Assembly: GCA_012845835.1 (NCBI GenBank)
Contig: JABAKD010000009.1
Coordinates: 7,963,413 to 8,027,412, forward strand
DNA from: Undaria pinnatifida
Taxonomy: Eukaryota > Sar > Phaeophyceae > Laminariales > Alariaceae
Direction: 5' to 3'
Length of the DNA stretch: 64,000 nt
Under the pieces are notes generated by a model that saw only the letters and a list, made by a program, of their open reading frames with translations, searched no databases and had not been told where the DNA came from. The position numbers were made by a program, and so were the translations under genes. Of the stretch, positions 13,001 to 25,000 are shown in pieces (within the stretch, counting starts at the first letter, position 1; every line of letters starts with the position of its first letter).

Positions 13001-16000
13001 ACCTGTTGAGGAGGTATCTATCTGCCTTCTGAGGCCCCAAAAAAACTTATTTTCGAAAAAAAAAAAACGCAAGTGCAAACCCGATCGATGATGACCATGC
13101 CCACGGCCTAGGTACACACACAAAACAAAACCAAAAACACGCAGTATGAAAATAAACACAGTGACATTCCGGTGATTTTGAGCGGAGGAGCTAAGAGCGC
13201 TACCTCTGGCGGCAGCACGCGGCCGTATGGAGCTCCTTAAGCCAAGACCCTTGGAGGGCACCCTTTAGACCGAAATGGACCCAACTCATGGAACAACCTC
13301 GGTGCCTGCGAATTTTTTCCTGCGATTGTCCTTGTCCCCCCCTCTTTTTTTTTCATGCCGGGATTTGTAGTTCCCTGCGAGGTATTCATGGTTCACGGGG
13401 CGGTTAGGCTGGCCGTGGTTGCGACCAAGTCGATATTTCCCGCCGAAGGAAAAAAAGGAAGGCGTATCGTATGTATACGTTGAGATGCGGGGGTGAGACA
13501 CAGAGTACCCCTGCTGGTCTGCCGAGTTGGCGTGTCCTAGGTGTTGCTCACTTTCCCACAAGTTCAGAAGCGGAAGAGAAGAAGCAGCTTGATGGTGGTG
13601 TTTTCTCAGAACCGTTGTGATGATAACATGTGCTCGAACTTTTTGGCATTGACGTGGAGTCACCAGGAAAAAAAAATATCACCATCTCTCAAAATCGACC
13701 CCGCCCTCCCCGTGGATGACGTCACCGTCGGCGGTATTTGTCGACCAATCAGAATGACTCCTTTCAAATTTTGGTCTGAATAGGAAAGCGGTGGGACTCA
13801 AATCGTTTTCTCTCTCTACTTGTATTTGTTGTTTTCTTTCGTGCGTGCGGTGGGGCCGTGAATCAGGGCCCTCGAGCGTCCGAACGCGCAAGCGTTTTTC
13901 GCGATACGGCTTTTGGCGCGCGTCTCTCTCCCTCCATGGACGCGTGCGCACAATCGACACTGATGGGCTTAGTTAGCTGTCGATAGCTTTGTCGCGGGGT
14001 TTGTTGAATTTGCTGTCTTTGTTATGTAACGTTGTTAAATTTGCTGTACTTGATTATCATATACATGGTTTGTTGAATTTGCTGTATTTTTCGTTACTTG
14101 AACGTACATTCGTTCGCCTGAAACAAAAAAAGCCGAGCACTAAACCCTGGCCCTTGCATTCGGCGTCCGATGTATCAATTTGTCACGGACGCTTTCGCGT
14201 CGAAATCGCTCATGTCTTCGCACTATTTTTTGCGACCGGGGCGCAGCCGACGAGACGGGCAGAGAGCTGTGAAGGTGGAATCGCGTCTGGACTGCTTAGC
14301 CGCCGACGCCTCGCTGGAAAACCTTGCTCAGGTAATGTCACCGAAATAATTTGCTCGGTGGTTGTTTTTATTCAGTTCACGCCCGGCATGAGAGCTGTCT
14401 GGCTTGCACGGGGAGTTCGTATTTTGAGTTGTGCGGTCGGTAGAGTATCATCCTACCAGACTGCCTTGATGTTTAGCATCTGTTGGATGTGATGGTACAA
14501 GGACACGGCAATGGCAACGGTTGTTTGGTGATATTGGGGAGTTCCAATAGTAGATTGGCTTTTTTGGCGGTAAGAAATTAATTTGCAGAATATCACCGGT
14601 GCTGTCGGCGTTTGTGTATTTTGCTGGTGTAGCGGCACCGGATTTCTCTACTTTGTTTGATTTGTCCCCTGATGGGACGGCTTGATGACTGCATGGAACG
14701 CCCGCCAAGGGAGTTTGACATGCACAGGATCAAAGACAGCGCGTCGAGCAATAAACGTAGAAGTTCGATAGCTACCGCACGCAGCTGGCTGCAATACCTA
14801 TTCAATTTATAAAACTCGTCTGCGAGGTTTTCTTTCATAGTTTTGTGTTCAGGTGTGTTTTTTTGTAATCATCACTGTTTCCTCTCCAGCTCAGCTCGCA
14901 AACCGTTTTTTTTTTGTAATAATCGCTTTTTACTTTCCAGCTCAACTCGTTCGTAAGAGCTTTTGCCCTCAGCGACCTTCTCGACAAGGTCATGGTCACA
15001 GGTAGGTGTCTTCCCTTCCACTCCCCGCCCCCCCCCCGCCCCCCCCCGGCATCCATCAACGCCCGCCAAGTCACAGTGCTACCTTCCACGCAGTTCGCAT
15101 AGAAGCGCGGGCGAGGTTTACCGCGTAGCAACAGGGAGGGGCACGTCCCCGAGAGTGTGCTATGATGATCTCTTGAATATGACGAATCACTGCTGCGTCT
15201 CTGTCGAAGGTAGACAAACAAAATATATATATTTCCCCTCACAATACACTAAATGCGCTATCATAGACGGGATAAGGGGGGGGGGCGGGGGCGGGAGGGA
15301 TGGTTATTGGCTGATGTGTTTTTGTCAAAAAAAAAAACCTGACACGATGTGCGCCGAGATCGGGCTCCAGAGTATGCGTCGCACTATATGCCACGCGGGG
15401 TGCCACACTCCGATGGTGATCCTTCACCCCCTTCCACGAACCGGGTGCGAAAAAAAAAAACACTCCCCCTTAATACTGTAGCCGTACGATGATTTTTCAT
15501 ATATCCTTTATTTTTTTCAATGATTACTTTTACTCTCCAGCTCAATTCGGAAGAAGTTATTGCCTCAGCGTCTGGACCGGCCGTGGCCACAGGTGTTTTC
15601 CCTTCTCCTCCCCGGTACTTGCCTTCAGTTTTATCGCGCATAGGGTTGGTTCAGCATTCCCATTTCTCAGGATTTTTTAGGCTCGTCGATTTTTTTTTCA
15701 TCGAATTTTGGCCGATATTCCACCTACGCTCACGAGTGAACGATCGGCCACGCTGCTGCTGGTGCCTTTTTTGTTTTGACCGGAACTGGCTGCGACCGCT
15801 CGATTTAACTATTTTGACCACGCTCTCGATTCAACTATTTTGACCACGCTCTCGATTTAACTATTTTGACCACGCTCTCGATTTAACTATTTTGACCACG
15901 CTCTCGATTTAACTATTTGGACCACGCTCTCGATTTAACTATTTTGACCACGCTCTCGATTTAACTATTTTGACCACGCTCTCGATTTAGCTATTTTGAC

Positions 16001-19000
16001 CACGCTCTCGATTTAACTATTTGGACCACGCTCTCGATTTAACTATTTGGACCACGCTCTCGATTTAACTATTTTGACCACGCTCTCGATTTAACTATTT
16101 TGACCACGCTCTCGATTTAACTATTTGGACCACGCTCTCGATTTAACTATTTGGACCACGCTCTCGATTTAACTATTTTGACCACGCTCTCGATTTAACT
16201 ATTTTGACCACTCTGATGTTTCTGGCCGGAACTCCCCTCGGTTTGTTCGTACCGAAAAAATGCCAAGAAACAGGTCTAATGATTGGCCACGCCGGTGTTC
16301 TTTGTTCTTTTTTTTGGACCCGAACCCCTTCGACCGCTCGATTTGGATGATTAACCACTCTGATTTGTATCAACCGAGACCTTCGTTTCGACCTGCTCGA
16401 TGAAAAAGTTGAACCTCAAAAAACAAAATGCAATAATGAAAATCAGGTCGTGGACCACGGACAGTTCGAGAGCGCCCGCACTCTCCTCTCCAGCGCTTCC
16501 CTGGTCTACGAACGCTCTGCGGACCAGGCACGATTGTCGAAAGCGGCCCGCATACATTGCCTCGTGGGCCTGGTCGAAAACGCCGCCGAGGCGCTAGAGG
16601 ACGGACGCTACACAGAAGCAGAAGGCCTGATCGCCGAGTGCCTGAAGAAGCGGTCCGCGCTGATCGTCGAGCGACCGTTATCCTTGCGCCCTCCGAGCTG
16701 CGCGCTGTTCCAAGGCGGAGAAGACGGGGCGAAGGCCGCGGTGTTGTTGAGAGTGCGCGCGGCGGGCGACGTAGATCGATCGTCGGCGTTAGCACTGCTC
16801 GACAAGGGACAGTTCAAGGATGCTAAAATAGCGGCTGCGTCCGCCTCTACGAGATTCAGGTGGTGGGCCGGCCACGTCGCCGAAGAAGAGGACGACCCAA
16901 GTGATAGGGAGGAGGTTGTTCGGCAAGCGAAGGAGCTCACAACACGCATAGCTACGGCGGCGGGTAAGTCGCAAGCCGAGCAGCTGACGAGCGAGGGGAG
17001 GAATCTTAAAGCAGCGGGGGACTCCGCCGGAGCAGTTAGTGCGCTGTCGGGAGCGGCGAAGCTCTACCGCGACGTAGGGTTGCTCGCGGCTGCGGCAGCC
17101 GCACACGCGGAGGCCAGCACAACCGAAGCGGAGGCTGTGCTTTCGACGTGCACGTCTTTGCACAAAGTCGGGAGCTTTGATGCCCTCGCGGAGCAGCTCC
17201 AGAAAGCAGAAGACCTGCTTTTACAAGCGACACGATCCGGTGGTGGCGTATCTGAATCAAACGATCAACAACAACGTGATCCTATCGACGCAGCCCAAAA
17301 AATAGGAATTAGCGGCGGCGGCGGCGGCGGCGGCGGCGACAACAACAACACTACCGACGTACCGACGAAAGGGTTAGCGCACGGAATTCTAGCCGACCTC
17401 CACAACTTCCGGTTTCGCGTGGCCGGGGACATTCTCATGCGCGGGCTGGCCCCGGCCCTAGACGGGCGAGAGTACGACCTCGCGCTGCGGCTCATGCTCG
17501 AGGCCGACGATCAGTACACCCGCATAAAGCCAGGAAGATGGACGACATCGGCTGTAGTCGCTGCGGGGAGGATAAACGTTGGAGCTTGTGCCTCTCCGAA
17601 AGAACTGGCCGTAAGACGGGCCGTTCAAGACGGTGATCGTCTGCGCGCCGACGCGGTGTCCGCGATACTGAAAGACAAGAATCCCACCAAGGCGCGGGAG
17701 TTGCTATGCAGGGCGGAGTCGTGTATGGTGTGGGCCGGCATTGACCCCGTCGCGGCCGGGGCAGGTGCCGTCGCCAAGGACATTAGGGTCTTCGAGGCAC
17801 GCGCAGACGGAGACAAGAAGTGCCAGGGGCTGGCCCGTCTGCTCCTAGAAAGAGAGACGGAGCGGGCCAACGATTTGCTTGAAGAGGCCCTTGCCAAATA
17901 TCGTGAGGTAAGGGAGCATGGCTACGGTTGGAGGGTGTTTTTTAACTGTATGTTAATATAGTGCTATATTTTTTGCCGTGATACACATAATACAGAGCCA
18001 GTATCACTCTCGCGAGCGAGTGGCTACCGTTTTTTTTTTATATACTTTATGGCTTCACGGTTTAAGTGCACCGCCATTGAATTGTTTCATGCCTCACACA
18101 GATCATGATCTAGATCACATAGATAATACAGATCATATAGATCATATAGATCATGTAGATCATATAGATCATACAGAGCATACAGATATCATAGATCATA
18201 TAGATCATATAGATCATATAGATCATATAGACCATATAGATCATATAGATCATATAGATCATATAGAACATATAGATCATATAGATCATATAGAACATAT
18301 AGATCATATAGATCATTTACAGTAGATCCTGTAGCTGCCGTTATGAGATGTTATGCAGGATCTGTACATGTATATAGAGTGTCCAACACTGGGAAACATT
18401 TTGCTGTTGATAGATCATGCAGATCGTTTTGGCTACCACCCGGCAACACGAGCTATGTTATAAAAATAAAATTACACTCCAGCTGTGAGATCGAATATTT
18501 TGTCGAAACTCATCTTTGCAAGCTGTGTGTGATACTCCGATCGCGCGTATTACGGGTTGTGTGTCCTCATTAAGGATATAGGTCGGCGACTCCCCTTGCA
18601 ACTACATAGATCAAATAGAATCTTCCGAATTATTTAGATCATCAAGCGCGGATTCGTCGATCTAAATGTTGTCCGGGGCGCGTAAAAAATTGTTTGCTGT
18701 GCTACGCCAGAAAAATACACGTCGAGTCCGCTTTTTGAGTGGCCCAAAACTCGGTAGTTCAAAATTTCCATGTACGGTAGGCGCGGTACCACCCCCTCTC
18801 TCACTACCGAATTTTGAGCCACCCCCTCGCCCGAGTGACTCTTGTATCTCAACGAAAACAAGATTTTAGGTATGTACAAAGAAATTGCCATCGCGTCCGG
18901 TAGAGACAATAATGTGTCCTTGCGCCACTCCCCTAGGCGCTTCCCGGAGGGGAACCTTGTACAGCAAGTATATTTCAGCGCCTTTCCTCGGATGCGGCTG

Positions 19001-22000
19001 ACCCACAGCGCTGTGGCTAGCAAGGAATATTATTATGCAGAAAGATTTGAACATTAAACGAAGTGGCGATTTTTTTTTGTTTTTTTTTTGGGGGGGGGGG
19101 CTCGGCGTAGCTAACCATTCCTTGGCGACTTCATAAAGCAAAAAAAAAAAAAAAAAAACAGGGGGGTCACTCGTGCGCGCGGCCCCAAGCCACTGCTAGC
19201 AAGTCGTTCTACGGCAGTAACCCCCCCCCAAACTTTTCTTTGACGAAATCGCCGCCGGTTTTGAAACCAGCTCCCGGCCGTGTGTCCTGAAAAACGGTGC
19301 CCCCTCTCTTGCCCCCCCCCCCCCCCCCCCCCCGACGTCATCGTGCTCGACCGGTCTAACCCTTTGCAAACAAGAAAATATGTTAAGAGTTGTTCGTGTT
19401 TTTTTCATAGCGTCCTTGCTCGTGTCGAGCAGCGCCATGAAAACTTTCGTTAGAGAAAATCCCTGTTTTTGCGGGGGGGCCAGATCCTAGAATCTGTCTA
19501 ACAAGAGGTTCCACAAGTGATCGCATTACCACTGCGTAGCCACGGTCGAATGGGGGAGCCTCCCTTCGGCGGCCTTCGTCTGGGAGCGTAAGGTAGAGCA
19601 GCGTCCGGGTTTCGCAATGTTGATCGGGCTCTGCGGCGCCAAAGAGAGTCTTGACAGATTAAGGAACACAAGGGTCGAGGTGAACTTGAATCACCCGCGC
19701 AAAAGCATCCTAGCCGCTTTTTGCGGCGCGCGTTCTTTTCCAAACTCCGTTTTTTTTGTTCTCCCTGGTCTAGCTCCAACTACTTTTGTTGCAGATCTTA
19801 AAGGGTTACGCAGTTGTTTTCTCGCAACCGAAAAATCGCCACCAATATTGTCGTGTTCTGACCAAAACAATGGGCTCGAAACGTCTTCGCAGGGTGACGC
19901 CTTCAAGCAAATCGCTGACATGCGGGCGGTCATGTTCTGCGTGGAGCGCGAGACGAACCTGTGCCGCGACGTCGTTTCCACCGTGACGGCGCACGACCCG
20001 GCCGCGGTGAGTTTTACGGTAGAAACGCCATAGAGCTCGTTGGCTTGATCAACCATTGATAAAACAATGGTTGGTGTACCTCACGCCCCACAAGTTTTTT
20101 TTTTTCTTTTTTCTGTAGGCTGATATATAGTCCAACTTGATTATCACTAGATTGATATCATGGCCATAATGTACAATAAAAGGTAGATATAATATGCGCG
20201 CATGGAAGATTTTGAAACATACATGAGTATTTCTGTCCCCCGCGATCGTGATTTTGTGAGGCTAAGATGACACCCGGGCGACATGTCGACACATAACTGA
20301 GATGTCATGAGTAGTTTGACTAACGCTATGATAGCGAGGGTACCCGTGCTGTCATTCCCGAAGTAGGCAACTCGCGCGAACAGTTCTGTACCATTACTCA
20401 CTAAAAAAAAAACGGATTTCAACGGAAAATTTATGACGCGGCAAAAAAACAAAAAAAAAACATGCCGGTGCACACCGCGGAACGACCCTTCCCCCCCCCC
20501 CCCCCCCCCCCCCCGCCTCACCTACCGAGTAAAAGGCCATTCGCGCGAGTGGCCCTGTACCTTGAGAAAAAATAGAACGCAAACGTCATAGTTTGTTGGC
20601 GCAGGCAGCCTGTCGAAGCCAATCCTCCATGGCAGCAGTGCATACATAATATATATATACATATCGCGAAGAAACCCCGAAAAAAAAAAAGAAGAGAAGA
20701 TTACGATTTTGGAACTACGGCTGCGGTACGGAGGGGGTCTGTCTGTATTTTCATTTCCGACGCAGGAAAAACTCGCGCAAAGGGTTCTGTGCCTCATTCC
20801 AAAACCGGGCATCAAAAATACTATTTGTGGCCCTTTTAGCACCGCACTCCCGACGAGGGGACGAAACACTTCGAATTAGAATGTATTTTTTTTCTTAGGG
20901 GTTGGAAATGGGGTTAACCAAGAACAAAAATCCATGCCGGTGCACGCCCTTAAAAAACCGGGAAAAAAAGAAAAGAAAAACTCAACCTAAGGCTGCAAGG
21001 GACACACACTACGGAAAGAGAAAGTAACACCGATGTTTTTTCCCTGCAAAGACTCCTGACTTTTGAACAGCTCTTTACCCCCACCCCAAAAAATGATCTG
21101 ATAATGTTGAGACCCACCCCCCCCCAAAAAAAAAAATTAAAAGTGCAATCCCATGGCCTAGGCATAAAAAAAAAAAGAAGCAAAAAACAAAATAATAACG
21201 ACGATATTCCAGCGATATCTGGCGAAATTCACCAAAAAAAACAAAAAAACACTGATCACCACAAAATGTTACCTACCTTCATTGTAGCAGGCAAGGGGGG
21301 GGGGGGGGGGGGGGGGGAAGGGGACACTCGCGCGAAATGACTCCGAAGCCGCCCAGAACCGATAGCCTGAGACTTTGACGCCCCCCCCCAACCTAAAAAA
21401 AACGAGTCTACAGCGCAGCACCGCACGCTTCTACCGTCCGAGGGAGGTGCCCTCAACCTCTTTGAGTGAGCCCCACATCATATACCAGGTATATATATAT
21501 ATATATGTATATATACCCCGCCCACCACCGACAAAACAAAAGAAAAAAAATTGAGCCATCCGACGGTGGGGGTGGTGAATGGCGCGTGCTACGGTAGAGA
21601 GAACTGCACCACTTTTTTTTCCGCAAAAGGTTCCTCAATTCGGGAGCTCAAGACCTTTCCCCCCTCCAAGAAAAAAAAAAAATGGAGACATACCAGGTAC
21701 ATAAATACCGCTACCGGATGAGACGGGTGAAAAAAAAAAAAATACCCCGCGAGAATCATGCAACACCAACAAAAAAATGCAACACCAACAAAAAAATGCC
21801 CGCAATTTTCCGACGATTTTTGGGCTAAGGAGCCGCCGCCCCGTCAGTGAGAAACCGGTCCACTCCAGACGAACAGCGCTTCCTCTATCGTAGCGAGCGG
21901 CTAGCTGGAAGTTTCTTGAGCTCCTAACGTGAGGGGCGCTCGATACCTCCGAATTCGGCCGTTCGTTCGTTCGCGGCAAACCCGACCAAGCTTCTGTGCG

Positions 22001-25000
22001 CCCTACCTGGTCCTAGCTAGAACAGACCGCAAAAAAACCCACTCGTGAAGGAGAAAAAAAACAAACAAAAAAAAACAGGCTTAACCGGTAGTTTCTTCCA
22101 AACTCTTTCTTTCGGGGCTCAACCCACTGCCGGAAACGTTTAGGCTAAAAAAAAGTGAAACCCCTACGAGTATCGTATCGTAGGATGACTAGGGCAAAGA
22201 AAAAAAAAACTGGGAGTGCGGCCCCGATTCAACAAATCTCTTGGCCTACTGTAGCTATGCAACGGGTGCGGTTACGGGATTACGCGGGGCGGGCGACAGC
22301 AGTCAGAACCCACGAATTGTACACAAAAAGAAACTGCGTATTTTCTCGACGATCTTCACGGGTCATGACCCGCATGTCAGGAATGTAGCACAATCTCCCG
22401 GGTCGAGTGCGGTCGGGTCAGAAGGTGTTTGAAATATCACGGGACGGGACGGGTCGGGTCGGGTCGCGAGACAGGAGGTTTTCAGTCTCGCGGGTCGGGA
22501 TGGGTGTTTACCCTGACGAAACCTGACCCGTGAAGAGCCCTGCATGTTTTCCCTGTTGTTTTACACTAACCACGTTAGAGCCATCACGCGGTAGGGGTTT
22601 CACTCTTTGGACCAGGCGTTTTCCGACCGGTTGAGCTCCTCAAAGTGTGGAACTCTATGTCGGTTAGCACGCTAGTTCTACGAGCATGTACTTGTTTTAG
22701 GACTACGTAGCTAGCGCATAGAAATGTTGGTTGGTCGGGAGTTGCGCGCGAACGAACTCCTTCGAATGAATGTTTTCGTGTTTTCTCGGGTTGAGACGTT
22801 TGAGCTCCCTCATGCGTTACGAGACCAGCGCGTGTGTACTTGAATCACTAGCGTGGCATGACTCTAGAGAAAATTCACTGCAGCAATGGTGCGCGGGGTC
22901 TCACCCACTCGTACGCTCGTTAAGGCTATGCGACCACACCAAAGTGTGCGCTGAACAACAAGTGTCCCGTCCTGCGGCCTCCAACCGATGCCGTCATTGG
23001 TTGTGTACGTCTCATAATACATGGAATATCTGGTACTGCTGGCCATACTATGTGCAATATAATTTGACTAGGATTGTCGTTTTCCTTTGAATCTTGAGTA
23101 GGGGAAACAATTGATCTGACCGCTTTTCTTCGCCGAACGCTTTTTTTTTGTTGTGTGGGCTGGTGCCATTTTTTCTTGCGTTCATCGCATAGTGTCTCAA
23201 GGTGCTCGAAGAGACTCGTCCGGTGTTCAAGATAGGGGCTGACATGAGGTCGGCGGTGCTGAGGGACGTCGTCGACATAATGGGAATCAAGTACCGGCAC
23301 ATCGTTGTCCTGAGCGCCATCTGCCGAGCGTGGATACAGTGCATTAACGGGTGAGTGAGGAGATACACCTGTGCATGCTCTGTTTGTCATCTCCCACTAC
23401 GATTACTGTAAGAAAAATTTCTCTCACAAGACGATTCCGACATCCGAAAACTCGTTCAGCGACTCTGCTATCTTTGTGCTTCGTTTGTGTTTTAGACCCG
23501 GCTTCCTACCGAATCGGGCTCGATCGTCTCATAGCATTTGCGGCTCTTTAGTGTAAGGCTTACTTAGGGTAGGCAATTGATTGACATCTTACCAGTGGTC
23601 AAACGGGCTAATACCCTTCAATTTCTTAAAAAATGGCGTCGCCGGCAGGACCATGGGTTGTTGGGTCGTGGGGTTTGAATCCCATCATCCACCAATAATA
23701 AGGTTTTACGACTTTCTCTTGTCGGAACTTGAAAAACAGTCTCCCCGTATCCTCAAGACATGGAACCGCGCGGATACTGACACGTCCGCCGGTATGTCCG
23801 GCCGACCTGCTACCCCGCCGTTTCAGGGCGGGGCGAGTGTTATAAGACTTAGTTTGGGTGAGCAGCGGGTTAACCTTCTACCAGGGGTCTTACGGACTAA
23901 AACCCTATCATTCCTTAACAAAGAGGTGTCTAGACTCGGCTCTTTTGTGGATAGAATTTCGCGTATCTCAAGAAATGCCGTGAATTCCTTTCGATTACCG
24001 ATATAACGACCCGCAAAAAAAACAAGATCGACGACCAAAAGTACTTATATTCGTGTAACCTATCTCATGCACACGTCTACCATCCCCTACCCCGCGTCTC
24101 GGACCTATTGTGACGCTCAGCGTTACCCTTCCTTCCGGAGGAGAAACGGTCGCTGATCCGGGAGTGACCTTGAAAAAGGCTGTCTCCGATCTCCAAGCGC
24201 TGATGACTTCTGGGGGGAAAGCAGTGCTTCACGTCCCCTTCAATCTCGTGCAAGACGCATGCGGTGGCGTTAGGGTCAAGAGAATGCCACCGCCACCCGA
24301 GGAGGCATCATCAACCGGGGGCGATCCGGAACCGGCAGCCTCCATTCCGGGAGGGGAATCAATACCCACCGCCGTTGACGAGAAAACTGTGGGCGGTGTA
24401 TCTTCCGTGCCGGTACGTCCGGAAGAGAGCGACGATCGGGAAGAACGCATCGTTGGCAGCAGTCTACAGGGCACGCCGAGAAATGGCGGCGCTGCCTTCG
24501 ACGAAGGGATCGGGGGGGATACCGGCAGACCGTCGCCACAGGAAGCGGGAATGGCTGGTGGAAGTCCGAGTGCTCCTCGAGGCGGCCAATCGCCAAACGT
24601 CACGGGAGTTGTTGGTGGGAGTTCGGATGCTGCCCAGGAGGAGGAGGACAGCCCTTTTCTGGGGGCAAGAAACGGGGTCGTCGGGTGTGAGAACACGGGC
24701 GGAGGTGGAGCGGCAAACGAACCGGACGACGGAGAACGCACCGATGAAGGTTCGGCCAGGCCCGTAAGCGTCGAAGACAGCGATTGCCAGGCTGCTAGTG
24801 GTGCCGACAAACAGGCCGCCTCACTCGCACGTGCCGGCGACACGACGATCCTCGCGGAAAACGTAGCCGCATATAGCGGACACTCTCATCCTAATCAAAC
24901 GGCCCCTGCTGGTGAACTTGCTGGAGACACTGATTCGCGTGGTGGGATAGATGTAGACCAACCCCAAGCGTCAGCGGTGGAACCGAGTTTGTCGGTACAG

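Larger units (their letters stand above)
8717..14246 (+). other. Intron F-G, repeat-filled
   Basis: A 5.5-kb intron. It holds G-run repeats (8800-8970), the 289-bp and smaller tandem duplications of 9175-10125, the degenerate C-rich repeats of 10285-11500, an inverted R1 copy (11425-11665), a TTTC microsatellite (~11760-11800) and R3/R6 fragments. I see no exon that keeps frame between F and G. Confidence 0.55.

Noticed and set aside
12686-13009. Possible exon reading ISSNEVCGEHEVAPRLIQDL
   Set aside because: The start looks protein-like, but it would not join exons F and G in phase (those two join directly), and downstream sequence is repeat-derived.
15541-15592. Exon H-like copy with both splice signals
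   Set aside because: Inserting it after exon H with the strong donor gives phase 2, which does not fit exon I; more likely a decayed duplicate.
18110-18325. DHI/MIY repeat open frames on both strands
   Set aside because: Artefacts of the 9-bp ATAGATCAT microsatellite.
24229-24843. 204-codon minus-strand open frame over exon L
   Set aside because: Shadow of the GC-rich plus-strand coding frame; no splice or start context and no domain.
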